NCBI RefSeq assembly: GCF_008831285.2 | Contig: NC_045150.1 | Location: forward strand, 1,316,001 to 1,380,000 | DNA from: Nymphaea colorata | Lineage: Eukaryota; Streptophyta; Magnoliopsida; Nymphaeales; Nymphaeaceae | DNA: 64,000 nucleotides | Reading direction: 5' to 3' | Program-made: the position numbers and the translations under genes | Notes under the pieces: model-generated | Database searches by the model: none | What the model saw: only the letters and a program-made list of their open reading frames with translations | Told to the model about the DNA's origin: nothing | In this document: positions 34,715 to 46,545 of the stretch, in pieces | Layout of the letters: each line of letters opens with the position of its first letter | How positions within the stretch are numbered: the stretch's first letter is position 1

Positions 34715-37700
34715 TGTAACGCGCGGCGTTTGGGGCATCGGTCGGGTCCAGATCCGGACCCGAACCCAAGCTCGTGAGGAGCCCGACGCGATGGCCCTTC
34801 TCCCTCGCGTCTCCCTTTTCTTCCTCGTCGCCTTCTTGCTTCCGTGTCGCCCGTGTGAGACCAGGAGGAGGACGAGGGAGCAGTGGCGACGCTTGAGCCG
34901 GCGGAGGAAGGAACGGCGGCAGCGGCGGCGGCGTCGGTGTCGGCAGTTGGGTAAGCCCTCAACCTCTCCCTAACTCTTCCTTCTTCCTTCTTCCTTCTCC
35001 TCCTCCCTCTCCCACTGTCACTCGTCTCCCTCTCCCACTGAACAACTCTCTCCTCTCCACCGAACGACTCTCCTCACTCTCCACCGTCTCTCTCTTCTCT
35101 CCCATCCTCTCCCCTCACTGCCTTCTTTTCCCCTTTTGACCGAACCCTCTCCCCTATCAGTCCCCCTCCGTTTTTTCTCTCTCTTTCTCCCTCTATTCGA
35201 CCTCTCTCTCTCTGTCCACGCTTCACGCTCTCTCTCCATTTTCTGCTTGTTTTCTATTTTCTCTAATCAAGCACTTTCTCTCACTGATTTTTCACTATTA
35301 TATCACTGTTGGATCTGATTTCAGCTTGGGGATTTGTCCTCCCCCTCGTAATAGCAGTTAGAAAAGGCCTTGGTAGTGGCGGCATTGGAGGATCTTAGCC
35401 GTTTGGGGACCACTTGGACGCGTGAGGTGGATGCCGGGAGGATTACAGACCTTCAATCGGGGTGAGCAAGGCGAAATTGAACCTATTTTATGATATATTT
35501 TTCTTTGGAACGCGTATAATTATTGTTTGAGCATGATAGAGCTTAGAATTGATTATTTGGAACACATGTTAGTGATTTCGTTTTTGGGAGAAAGCTTGCG
35601 ATTATGTTGGGAAGCGAAGATTCATATATTGGATGATCATTTAAGCATGACGGATTAATTTTCGAAGCATTAGGAGAAATATGGTAGAGTTTGTGATGTT
35701 GTGGGGAAGATTTAGGACTGTTTTAGTGAGCTTGTAGCACACGTTTTTGTGAATGGGTGCATCTTGGAGTTAAATAGGGATAACGTACATAAGTTGGATG
35801 TATCTGTGGGGTAGACGCCTTGATTTAAGAGAAAGAGAGTTTTGAGAAAGGCGTTAGTGATAGACGGATTGATGGCTTTGAGTTTTGGCATCTTTTGGCA
35901 CGGCTAGAAATTGGGAAGTGACCTATTGGAGAACTTGTGGGTTGACACTACCCGTCGACACCCTCTTGAGGCGATGACACGTGCCTCAATGACTTCGTTT
36001 TGTTTTTGTTTGAATTGTTGAGGTATGTAGTAGGAATCTTATCTTGTGTTTGTGTCTGCAGGTACACCGGGTACGTCCCGTCGACCTTGAGCTACCGGAT
36101 TCGAAGCTCGAGGCATTTTGAAGATTCTTGTGAACACGCCACATGTATGGCGACATTCCAAGCAAATCCCTGCCTGGGCAAGTGAATGAATGTGTGTTCT
36201 TAGGATCATGAGATCTTAGGATTTGTGATATGAATTGATTGAGTGTTCCGTGAATGAATATGTGTATGCATGTACATAAATTGAAATATGATATGAATTG
36301 TTTTGAAAGACTTATAGTAATTGTTTTGATAATGTTACGCATTTTCATGTGCATGTTAGAATTGATAACTGTTTAGGACAGATGAGGCGGGGTATCGAGT
36401 CGAGTGTCTCCTCGACCCCAATTGTGCATTAGAAAGCATCCTAGAATGATAACTGCATAGGACAGCTACTAACCCACCACAGATTGAGACTACTCTCTGT
36501 GGTTTGGCTAAGTTTTCAAAGATGTGATTGTATGATGATGAATGTGAATGTTATGTTTATTGAATACCCATTGCCGCGGGCAATGATGCAAATGTTTGCA
36601 CAGTGGGTAGTTGTACCCATATTGTTATGACGGCTAGCCAAAACTGTTGTGGTTATGTGTAACCCTCGTGTGGAGGCAATTGGAGGTGTGGGTTCACTCG
36701 TGAAGTGAACCAACCTTAGGAGCTAGCCAGTTAAATGTGTTTGTGCAAGTATAAGTATAAGAATGAAAGAATAAGAGATGAGAGGCCAGTGGGATGTGAC
36801 TATGTGTATGGGAGTTGTCCCGCTTTCGCCACTGGTCTCGCCTGTTCGGAGCGTAGGCGGTGCAAGGCCCCAGGGTACTGTTGTGTGATGTGCTTGGAGC
36901 GTAGGCTCCCGCCTTCCCAACCTGGGTGTCCTAGGGAAGGCTGAGTATCTCTCCTTGGAATTCACACATCCATGGATGACTGCTCTACCGCTGCAGCGGA
37001 TAGATGGATCCATACTGTTCTGGGCCACCACGGGGGTTGTCTCTCGGCTCTGGGCCGCCCGCAGTGTGCACGTGCCTGTGTTTGCACCCACAGGAACTGT
37101 AAATTCACTGATGGTAATGAAACTGAAATGTATGTGATTGAAATGTATAGGATTGTTGTGCATGTAACTGTTGTGCTTATGAATGCAAGTGACATGTTGA
37201 TGATGCCTTGCATGTGATTGAAATCATGTTATTGTAGCCATTGAGTGGCATCTGCATGTCGTGTCTTGACACGATATAATGATAGATTGTTCTGATGTTT
37301 GTTTGTGTACTGAGCCCGACCTAAGAGGGCTTGGACTTTTGCTGGCTTGTTGCCATACTGCAAAGGCTAAGCCTTCAGTTGTTTTTTTTTTTCAGGTTTT
37401 GGTGTACCCGGGGCAGCAGGCTGAGCAGATGGCTACACTCACGTCCTACTGGGGAGGTTTTGGGTTTTGTTTTGTTTTTGTAGTGCCGACGCGTCGGGTT
37501 TTGGTTTTACTGATGCCTTGTTCTTGATTAGGCATCGATGTTGTGATTTTGGGGCATTTTTGTCAAATGTACAATTCAATTGAAATGCTATATAATGGAA
37601 AGCTTGCCCCATTGTTTTGAATTGCTTGGCTCATTCCTTTTTGAACTATTGTGTAGTCACACCTCGATGTTGGATGTTAGAAAAAAAAAATGTTTGAGTG

Positions 37701-37722
37701 TCAAAAAGGACGGGGTGTGACA
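34715..37722 (+). repeat. Chromovirus 5' LTR
   Basis: This 3008-base LTR begins TGTAACGCGCGGCGTTT and ends GGGGTGTGACA. Its first 60 bases include a GGTCGGGTCCAGATCCGG motif, followed by a GC-rich block and a long CT-rich tract (about 34,975-35,240). Paired small ORFs found in both LTRs simply reflect LTR duplication. Confidence 0.93.
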
Positions 37723-37726
37723 ATTT

Positions 37727-37740
37727 TGGTATCAGAGCCA
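37727..37740 (+). other. Chromovirus primer binding site
   Basis: TGGTATCAGAGCCA lies four bases beyond the 5' LTR and matches the initiator Met tRNA 3' end. Confidence 0.92.
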
Positions 37741-37957
37741 TGGCAAACCCCACTATGGATGTGAGTTAAAGCCTATTTGTGAAGCCGTGTTGCCCAGGTA
37801 CGCCTTCATTTGATTAGATTGTTATTGTGGTTATGCTTTTTCACGTATAAGTACGTAATGTGATCTATGTTTTGAACTTCGTGCTAATGCACGTTGTGAT
37901 TTGATTTGTGAGATTAGTCATAGACTGTATTTGAGATTAAGGTTCTTGTTTGTACAG

Positions 37958-38985
37958 ATGGAATATCATCGTAAGGGTAAGAAGCGAGCTGGGCCGTCCA
38001 CAGAGGCACAGAGAGAGCCTAGTCCGGCCCATTCTGATGCGCATACCCCACGCGATGACAGTACGTCAGGGCACCAGTATGCCCAACTGGGTGGGGGTGC
38101 TCAAACCCCACTGAGGCAGACTCCACCTGTGGATCAGCAGTCTATTTTGCTGACCATGTTGCAAACACTGACCTCCCTTGTGCAGTCCATGGTCAGTAAC
38201 CAGAGGAGTAATGCGTCTCCTTCAGGAGACACCACTGCGCCACTTAAGGAGAAGGCGTCAGCGGTGTCGTTTCAACAATTCATGGCGATGCAGCCGCCTA
38301 TCTTTTCAGGAGGGTGCAGTCACGCTAAGGCAAAACAGTGGATTGAGGAAGTTGAACGCATCTTTGTACTTCTGAAGATGCCTGAGGAAGACAAAGTGAA
38401 CTATGGCACTTACCTGTTGAAAGGTGATGCCATAGATTGGTGGAAATCAACTCTTGAGATCCGGTATGCAGGGCAACCGTCAATTTCTTGGAAGCAGTTT
38501 AGAGATTCCTTCCTCAACACCTACTACCCAGTGCATGCTAGAGACAAGAACATGCAAGAGTTTCTTGATCTACAGCAAAATCAAATGAGCTTGGAGGAAT
38601 ATATTACACGATATCGACACTTGGAGGCGTATTGCCCACACTTCTACACTACAGACGGAGCCAGGGCAGGCAAGTTTGTGCGCGGTCTGCGGGAGGGACT
38701 GCGAACCAAAGTTTTGACGAGCAGACCTCATGACTTGGACGAGGCGGTCACTATGGCAAGATGTATAGAAGAAGACTGAGCGAGGACACAGAAGGATCAC
38801 CAGAAGAAAACAAGCTAGCATTCACAAGGTGGACGAACCCAGGTGAAGCACCACCACTTTGCAGGCAGTACAAGGCCTTATGAGAGGCGGGATGACCGAA
38901 CTTTCAGACGGAACCAGCCAACCCGTTGTGAGGCCACCCAGGGGTCAGTGGCTACTCCAACTTCTCAGAGGTGCCATATCTGGGA
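37958..38985 (+). pseudogene. Chromovirus gag
   Basis: The likely start is MEYHRKGKKRAGPSTEAQRE at 37,958. The upstream ATG in the same frame at 37,901 lies in leader sequence and adds hydrophobic residues not expected for gag. The retrotransposon gag domain is clear: AKQWIEEVERIFVLLKMPEE, GDAIDWWKS, F-NTYYPVHARDKNMQEF and MSLEEYITRYRHLEAYCPHF. The frame is cut by TGA at 38,777-38,779 and another stop about 35 bases later. The same frame then continues to about 38,985, where a one-base shift leads to the zinc knuckle. Confidence 0.88.
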
Positions 38986-40440
38986 AGCCGTGCTATCGAG
39001 AGATCGGAGCTTGCTTACACTGTGGAAGGATGGGACACTTTATCAAGGATTGTCCCTTAAGGAAAGAAAGAGAGTTAAAGAAGCCAGAGGCCGGTCCTTC
39101 TAGCGCACGACAGACGACTGGACGTGTCTATGCTACTACCGTGGATGAGCTTCAGACACACGGCCTTGTTGAAGGTACTTTAATTGTTGGTTCTCATATT
39201 GCTAGAGTGTTGTTTGATGCTGGGGCGACCCATTCATTTATAGCTAGTCGATTTGTTACTTCACTAGAAGTGTCTGCTAGGAAGATGCCGTATGTTTTGA
39301 AAGTTGTTAGCCCTATGCATGCCCAAGAGTCATGTAGTGAGTATCTATCTGATGTGGACGTGGAGATCCATCAACATCACTTACCTGCACAGTTGGTGAT
39401 CATGAGTTTTAACGAATTTGATGTGATTTTGGGCATGGATTGGTTATATGCACATTATGCTAATATAGATTGCAGGAAGAAGCAGATACAGTTGTTGACT
39501 GATGAAATGCAACCTGTGAAGTTCCATGCTCGTAAGGCCAGTCGAACTGATAAGATAATGGTGTCTGCATTGAAAGCTAAACGATTGATAGAAAATGGAA
39601 GTGTTGCTTTCTTGGTCAATGTGTTGACCAATGAGACGGAACTGGTGAGGTTACCGGATGTGGCAATTGTGAGTGAGTACCCTGATGTGTTTCCTGAGGA
39701 ATTGTCAAGTTTGCCTCCAACACGAGAAGTGGAGTTCAAGATAGAGTTGTCACCAGGGACAACTCCTATTTCTAAGGCACCCTATCGTATGGCACCAGCA
39801 GGGTTAGAAGAATTGAAGAAGCAACTGCAGGAGCTCTTAGACAAGGGCTTCATCCGACCTAGTGTGTCACCGTGGGGAGCACCAGTGTTGTTTGTGAAGA
39901 AGAAAGATGAGACAATGCGTTTGTGTATTGACTACCGCATGTTGAATCAAGTCACCATCAAGAATAAGTATCCGCTTCCTAGAATCGAAGACTTGTTTGA
40001 TCAGCTTAAGGATGCAAAGGTTTTTTCCAAGATCGATCTGAGGACAGGTTATCATCAACTCTTGATACGAGAGGAAGATGTTGCTAAGACTGCTTTTCGA
40101 ACCATATATGGACACTACGAATTCAGGGTCATGCTTTTTGGGTTGACCAATGCTCCCGCAGCGTTCATGGACCTCATGAATCGGGTTTTCCAAGAGTTCT
40201 TGGACCGATTTGTTATTGTTTTTGTTGATGATATTTTGGTGTACTCAGCGAGTGTGACAGAGCATAGAGATCACTTGAGGAGTGTATTGGGTCTTTTGCG
40301 CAAGCATAAGTTATATGCCAAGTATTCAAAATGTGAATTTTGGCTAGAGAATGTAAACTTTCTGGGTCATGTAATCTCTAAGGATGGAGTATTCGTCGAT
40401 CCGGCTAAGGTGTCAGCTGTGCAGGAGGACGCCATGCATT
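38985..40440 (+). pseudogene. Chromovirus zinc knuckle, protease and reverse transcriptase
   Basis: The CCHC knuckle [14 protein letters not shown] (near 39,011) precedes the aspartic protease [12 protein letters not shown] (near 39,214) and [12 protein letters not shown] follows with [62 protein letters not shown] and the catalytic FVDD box ([10 protein letters not shown]). The RT module is open and its catalytic residues are intact. The frame is lost near 40,425, just before the [17 protein letters not shown] motif. Confidence 0.92.
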
Positions 40441-40960
40441 GTAACCGAGGTTAGAAGCTTTTTGGGATTGGCAGGATATTATCGCAGGTTCATACAAGAC
40501 TTTTCAAAAATAGCTACACCAATGACTAAGCTATTGAGAAAATGAGTGAAGTTTATTTGGAATGAAGAGTGTGAGAGGAGTTTTCAAACTCTGAAGGACA
40601 AGCTTACTGCTGCTCCTATTCTGACGCTTCCATCAGGTCATTCGGGTTTTGTACTGTACACAGATGCATCAGGAATCGGTTATGCTTGTGTACTGATGCA
40701 AAATGGCCGTGTGGTGGCTTATGCATCAAGGCAGTTGAAGACACACGAACAACACTATCCCACCCATGATTTGGAGTTGGGAGCAGTTGTGTTTGCACTA
40801 AAGATTTGGAGGCATTATCTCTATGGGGCAACATTTGAAGTGTTTACAGATCACAAGTCTTTGAAATATATATTATCACAAAGGGATCTTAATTTGAGGC
40901 AAAGAAGATGGATTGAATACCTAAAGGATTAATTTCACGATATCATATCATCCAGGTAAG
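40430..40960 (+). pseudogene. Chromovirus RNase H
   Basis: It opens with [20 protein letters not shown] in a shifted frame. A TGA at 40,543-40,545 follows, then [38 protein letters not shown] and [10 protein letters not shown], carrying the RNase H acidic residues. It ends EYLKD, where a small deletion shifts the frame before the VVADALSR block. Confidence 0.9.
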
Positions 40961-42544
40961 GCGAATGTGGTGGCTGATGCTTTGAGCAGGCAAGTCAAGG
41001 CAACGATGTACAGTATGTTAGCATGTTCTTGGAATTTGTTACAAGATGTGATAGCATGGCAACCTTACCTTTGTGGCGAGAACAAAGCAACGATGAGTGC
41101 CGTGATACAACACCCTTTGATGGAAGAGCTTGTATTGAAGCAAAAGGAAGATCCTGATTTTGCTAAGAACGTGGAAGAATGTAAGAAGGTAGATGCTTTT
41201 TGGCATCAAGATGAAGATGGTTCATTGTGGTTTCGACATAGATTGTGGGTCCCTAGAGATGAAGGGGTGAAGTGACGGTTGCTTGATGAAGCTCATAAAT
41301 CTAAGTTTTCTATACACCTTGGCAGTACAAAAATGTTTCAGGATATGAAGAGAAATTTTTGGTGGTCTGGAATGAAGCGTGAAATTGCAGAATATGTGGC
41401 AAAGTGCTTAGTTTGCCAACAAGTAAAAGCAGAGCATCAACGGCCCGGAGGCTTGTTGCAGAAAATCGATATCCCGGTGTGGAAATGGGAAGACATTACA
41501 ATAGATTTTGTGGTTGGATTGCCTCACACCCGAAGACAGCATGATGCCATATGGGTGATTGTTGATCGACTGACGAAATCCGCTCATTTTCTGTCTATTA
41601 GAATTAATCAGTCTTTGGAAAGTCTCGCAGAGTTATATATTGGCGAGATAGTGAGATTGCATGGTGTGCCAAGGTCTATCATTTCAGATCGAGATCCACG
41701 TTTTACTTCTAGATTTTGGGGGCAATTGCAGAAGGCTTTGGGTACCAAGCTTAAGCTAAGCACAACATTCCACCCCCAAACAGATGGGCAATCGGAGAGG
41801 ACCATTCAGACCTTAGAGGACATGTTGCGTGCTTGTGTCTTAGAGTGGAAAGGAGAATGAGACAAACATGTGAAACTGGCAGAATTTGCATATAATAACA
41901 GTTACCACTCTAGTATTGGGATGGCACCTTTTGAGGCTTTGTATGGAAGGCCGTGCAGATCGCCAGCTTGTTGGACCGAATTGGGTGATGGTAAAATCGA
42001 AAACCCTTTAGTTTTGCAACACTACACCGACCAAGTGCAATTGATAAGGAAAAAGTTGTTGACTGCTCATAGTAGACAGAAAAGCTATGCCGACATTCGT
42101 CGTAGAGAACTGACTTTTGAGGTTGGTGATCATGTGTTTTTGAAGATTTCCCCTACTAGAGGTGTTTTTCGTTTTGGTGTGAAGGGAAAATTGAGCCCGA
42201 GGTTCGTAGGACCTTTTGAGATATTAGAGAAGATTGGCGAGGTGGCCTATAGATTGGCACTACCACCAGACTTGAGTCATGTTCATGACGTTTTTCATGT
42301 TTTCATGCTTCGAAAGTACGTACCAGATCCGACACATGTGATTAATTTTCAAGGTATTCAGGTGCAAGATGATCTGACAATGGAAGAAAAACCTATTAGA
42401 ATTGTGGATCGAAGAGAGCAAGTGCTTCGCACAAAGAGAATCCCTTTAGTGAAGGTGGAATGGCAGTACCATGGATTGAAGGAGAGCACATGGGAACATG
42501 AGGAGGACGTGCAGAAGAGATATCCGCACTTGTTCTTGCATTGA
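40960..42544 (+). pseudogene. Chromovirus integrase with chromodomain-like C-terminus
   Basis: The whole stretch is in one frame, broken by TGA at 41,276-41,278 and 41,858-41,860. The HHCC zinc site ([12 protein letters not shown], then CLVC) and the DDE core are present: [17 protein letters not shown], and [16 protein letters not shown] with its Glu. GVFRFGVKGKLSPRFVGPFE is the GPF-type C-terminal segment. The tail PLVKVEWQYHGLKESTWEHE resembles a chromodomain. The second TGA replaces the Trp usual in W-KHV-LAEFAYNNSYH. Confidence 0.92.
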
Positions 42545-42581
42545 GGTATGATCTAATTTCGAGGACAAATTTTTTTTTTTT

Positions 42582-42593
42582 AAAAGGGTAGGA
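42582..42593 (+). other. Chromovirus polypurine tract (degenerate)
   Basis: AAAAGGGTAGGA lies directly before the 3' LTR, after a long T run. A T interrupts the purines. Confidence 0.6.
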
Positions 42594-45500
42594 AGTAACG
42601 CGCGGCGTTTGGGGCATCGGGTCGGGTCCAGATCCGAACCCGAACCCAAGCTCGTGAGGAGCCCGACGCGATGGCCCTTCTCCCTCGCGTCTCCCTTTTC
42701 TTCCTCATCGCCTTCTTGCTTCCGTGTCGCCCGTGTGAGACCAGGAGGAGGACGAGGGAGCAGTGGCGACGCTTGAGCCGGCGGAGGAAGGAACGGCGGC
42801 GGCGGCGGCGGCGTCGGCAGTTGGGTAAGCCCTCAACCTCTCCCTAACTCTTCCTTCTTCCATCTTCCTTCTTCTCCTCCTCCCTCTCCCACTGTCACTC
42901 GTCTCCCTCTCCCACTGAACGACTCTCTCCTCTCCACCGAACGACTCTCTTCACTCTCCACCGTCTCTCTCTTCTCTCCCGTCCTCTCCCCTCACTGCCT
43001 TCTTTTCCCCTTTTGACCGAACCCCCTCCCCTATCAGTCCCCCTCCGTTTTTTTTCTCTCTTTCTCCCTCTATTCGACCTCTCTCTCTCTGTCCACGCTT
43101 CACGCTCTCTCCCCATTTTCTGCTTGTTTTCTATTTTCCCAATGAAGCACTTTCTCTCACTGATTTTTCACTATTCTATCACTGTTGGATCCGATTTCAG
43201 CTTGGGGATTTGTCCTCCCCCTCGTAACAGCAGTTAGAGAAGGCCTTGGTAGTGGCGGCATTGGAGGATCTTAGCCGTTTGGGGACCACTTGGACGCGTG
43301 AGGTGGCTGCCGGTAGGATTACAGCAGTTTAGACCTTCAATCGGGGTGAGCAAGGCGAAATTGAACCTATTTTATGATATATTTTTCTTTGGAACGCGTA
43401 TAATTATTGTTTGAGCATGCTAGAGCTTAGAATTGATTATTTGGAACACATGTTAGTGATTTCGTTTTTGGGGGAAAGCCTGCGATTATGTTGGGAAGCG
43501 AAGATTCATATTTTGGATGATCATTTAAGCATGATGGATTAATTTTCGAAGCATTAGGAGAAACATGGTAGAGTTTGTGATGTTGTGGGGAAGATTTAGG
43601 ACCGTTTTAGTGAGCTTGTAGCACACGTTTTTGTGAACGGGTGCATCTTGGAGTTAAATAGGGATAATGTACATAAGTTGGATGTACCTGTGGGGTAGAC
43701 GCCTTGATTTAAGAGAAAGAGAGTTTTGAGAAAGGCGTTAGTGATAGACGGATTGATGGCTTTGAGTTTTGGCATCTTTTGGCACGGCTAGAAGTTGGGA
43801 AGTGACCTATTGGAGAACTTGTGGGTTGACACTACCCATCGACACCCTCTTGAGGCGATGACACGTGCCTCAATGACTTCGTTTTGTTTTTGTTTGAATT
43901 GTTGAGGTATGTAGTAGGAATCTTATCTTGTGTTTGTGTCTGCAGGTACACCGGGTACGTCCCGTCGACCTTGAGCTACCGGATTCGAATGTGTGTTCCT
44001 CAATGAAGATTCTTGTGAACGCGCCACATGTATGGCGACATTCCAGGCAAATCCCTGCCTGAGCAAGTGAATGAATGTGTGTTCCTAGGATCATGGGATC
44101 TTAGGATTTGTGATATGAATTGATTGAGTGTTCCGTGAATGAATATGTGTATGCATGTACATAAATTGATATATGATATGAATTGTTTTGAAAAGCTTAT
44201 AGTAATTGTTTTGATAATGTTACGCATTTTCATGTGCATGTTAGAATTGATAACTGTTTAGGACAGATGAGGCGGGGTATCGAGTCGAGTGTCTCCTTGA
44301 CCCCAATTGTGCATTAGAAAACATCCTAGAATGATAACTGCATAGGACAGCTACGAGCACACCACAGATTGAGACTACTCTCTGTAGTTTGGCTAAGTTT
44401 TCAAAGATGTGATTGTATGATGATGAATGTGAATGTTATGTTTATTGAATACCCATTGCCGCGGGCAATGATACAAATGTTTGCACAGTGGGTAGTTGTA
44501 CCCATATTGTTATGACGGCTAGCCAAAACTGTTGTGGTTATGTGTAACCCTTGTGTGGAGGCAATTGGAGGTGTGGGTTCACTCGTGAAGTGAACCAACC
44601 TTAGGAGCTAGCCAGTTAAATGTATTTGTGCAAGTATAAGTATAAGAATGAAAGAATAAGAGATGAGAGGCCAGTAGGATGTGACTATGTGTATGGGAGT
44701 TGTCCCGCTTTCGCCACTGGTCTCGCCTGTTCGGAGCGCAGGCGGTGCAAGGCCCCAGGGTACTGTTGTGTGATGTGCTTGGAGCGTAGGCTCCCCCCTT
44801 CCCAACCTGGGTGTCCTAGGGAAGGCTGAGTATCTCTCCTTGGAATTCACACATCCATGGATGAGTGCTCTACCACTGTAGCGGATAGATGGATCCATAC
44901 TGTTATGGGCCACCACAGGGGTTGTCTCTCGGCTGTGGGCCGCCCGCGGTGTGCACGTGCCTGTGTTTGCACCCACAGGAACTGTAAATTCACTGATGGT
45001 AATAAAACTGAAATGTATGTGATTGAAATGTATAGGATTGTTGTGCATGTGACTGTTGTGCTTATGAATGCAAGTGACATGTTGATGATGCCTTGCATGT
45101 GATTGAAATCATGTTATTGTAGCCATTGAGTGGCATTTGCATGTCGTGTCTTGACACGACATAGTGATAGATTGTTCTGATGTTTGTTTGTGTACTGAGC
45201 CCGACCTAAGAGGGCTTGGACTTTTCCTGGCTTGTTGCCATACTGTGAAGGCTAAGCCTTCAGTTGTTTTTTTTTTTTCAGATTTTGGTGTACCCGGGGC
45301 AGCAGGCTACACTCATGTCCTACTGGGGAGGTTTTGGGTTTTGTTTTGTTTTTGTAGTGCCAGCACGTCGGGTTTTGGTTTTACTGATGCTTTGTTCTTG
45401 ATTAGGCATCGATGTTGTGATTTTGGGGCATTTTTGTCAAATGTTCAATTGAATTGAAATGCTATATAATGGAAAGCTTGCCCCATTGTTTTGAATTGCT

Positions 45501-45596
45501 TGGCTCATTCTTTTTTGAACTATTGTGTAGTCACACCTCGATGTTGGATGTTAGAAAAAAAAAATGTTTGAGTGTCAAAAAGGTCAGGGTGTGACT
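42594..45596 (+). repeat. Chromovirus 3' LTR
   Basis: This copy closely matches 34,715-37,722. Its first and last bases are changed (AG instead of TG; CT instead of CA). It has an 8-base insertion near 43,325, a 12-base deletion near 45,309 and a locally replaced segment near 43,989. Confidence 0.92.
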
Positions 45597-45601
45597 TATA
45601 T

Positions 45602-45960
45602 AGACTTCAAAGTCAATTGAAAGTATATATTGAAGACATGAAAGTACTGAAATATTTTCATATTTAAAAATATTTAAAATCTTTAACTGAGCTTTCTGAA
45701 ATGAAGTACAAACAACTTCAATATGATCAACCTGCTATACTATACTATGAATGCTATATTTTAACCATTTGAATTTCAATTCATGCAAATTAATACTTGT
45801 TAGATGGTTTGTCATGCATTCTCTCTGACAAATACATAAACATTACATTACATTTTGATCATCATATGTTTTTTGATAAACGTCAAAAAGTGACGCTTCA
45901 ACAAATATGCAACACAAACATTATACTATCCCTAGCTCGAAAAACATTAACAAATGATCC
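45602..45960 (+). pseudogene. hAT-like transposase pseudogene, 3' part
   Basis: Immediately after the TATAT duplication the sequence continues the interrupted protein. YIDFKVN, VYIEDMKVLKYFHI and LKSLTELSEM follow, corresponding to the DFSS-EL-LRDQLETYI-D and LSELS-KLVET region of ZMYM1-like hAT proteins. It fades within about 350 bases, before the hAT dimerisation block. Confidence 0.65.
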
Positions 45961-46545
45961 AGTGCACTAGCCAATGACGAAACATGCTATATCATATCTA
46001 AAGAAAATGCTATAGTTAAAGTAGTTCAAGAATATTCTAAATCTGAAGTTCGAACAATTTATCAATTACTTAGTGGGTGGGCAAAAGGCTAACGGACGGA
46101 ATGCATTAAAAGACCACCAATCCATGTAATAATTTATCATATAGGAGAATTATAAATGTACGAAGTATTTTGCTGGAATCTCGCCGGCAAGTGCCAAAAT
46201 TTGACAAAAATTAGGGATTTTGTGCATGTAAGGAATTTTCATGCAATCAATACATGAATTAGACAGCACTAAGCTCGTGAAAGATAACTACAATGTTTCT
46301 TGCCCAACCCCACCAAAAAACAGCAAAATCTCGAAAAAAAAAGTGAGTACATGCCCTAAAAAAATAATATACCCTAAAATCTGTTTGGGCCAATTTACTT
46401 AAAGAATTTACTAGAAGCTGTTTGGAAGCCAAAAATCAAAGGAAAAACTAAAATCTACAATAAGCATTAGTGGGAGAAAGATGGAGAAAAAAGGAGAAGG
46501 AGGAGGAAGAAGAAAGAGGAAGAAAGGCTTGGGCGGACTTAAAAG
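45961..46545. other. AT-rich DNA without a supported gene
   Basis: Only short frames are present. Purine-rich GGAGAAGGAGGAGGAAGAAG lies near 46,490. Confidence 0.45.

Larger units (their letters stand above)
34715..45596 (+). mobile_element. Ty3/gypsy chromovirus (Tekay/Del-like), 10.9 kb
   Basis: This is a complete element with LTRs of about 3.0 kb (34,715-37,722 and 42,594-45,596). It is flanked by the 5-base duplication TATAT (34,710-34,714 and 45,597-45,601). The primer site TGGTATCAGAGCCA lies 4 bases after the 5' LTR. The internal region of about 4.9 kb encodes gag, zinc knuckle, protease, RT, RNase H, integrase and a terminal chromodomain-like segment, in gypsy order. Very long LTRs plus the chromodomain-like tail suggest the Tekay/Del clade; this is inference. 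The polyprotein is broken by several in-frame TGA codons and at least three frameshifts, so the copy is not autonomous. It lies within a hAT-like pseudogene, so it is the younger insertion. Confidence 0.93.

Noticed and set aside
34696-35318. Arg-rich or Ser-rich ORFs at the chromovirus LTR start
   Set aside because: They are artefacts of the GGCGGC and CTCTCT tracts within the LTR and are repeated at 42.6-43.2 kb.
36735-36944. A 69-codon ORF conserved at 44,620-44,829
   Set aside because: The two copies are the same position in the two LTRs of one element. Conservation reflects LTR duplication, not selection.
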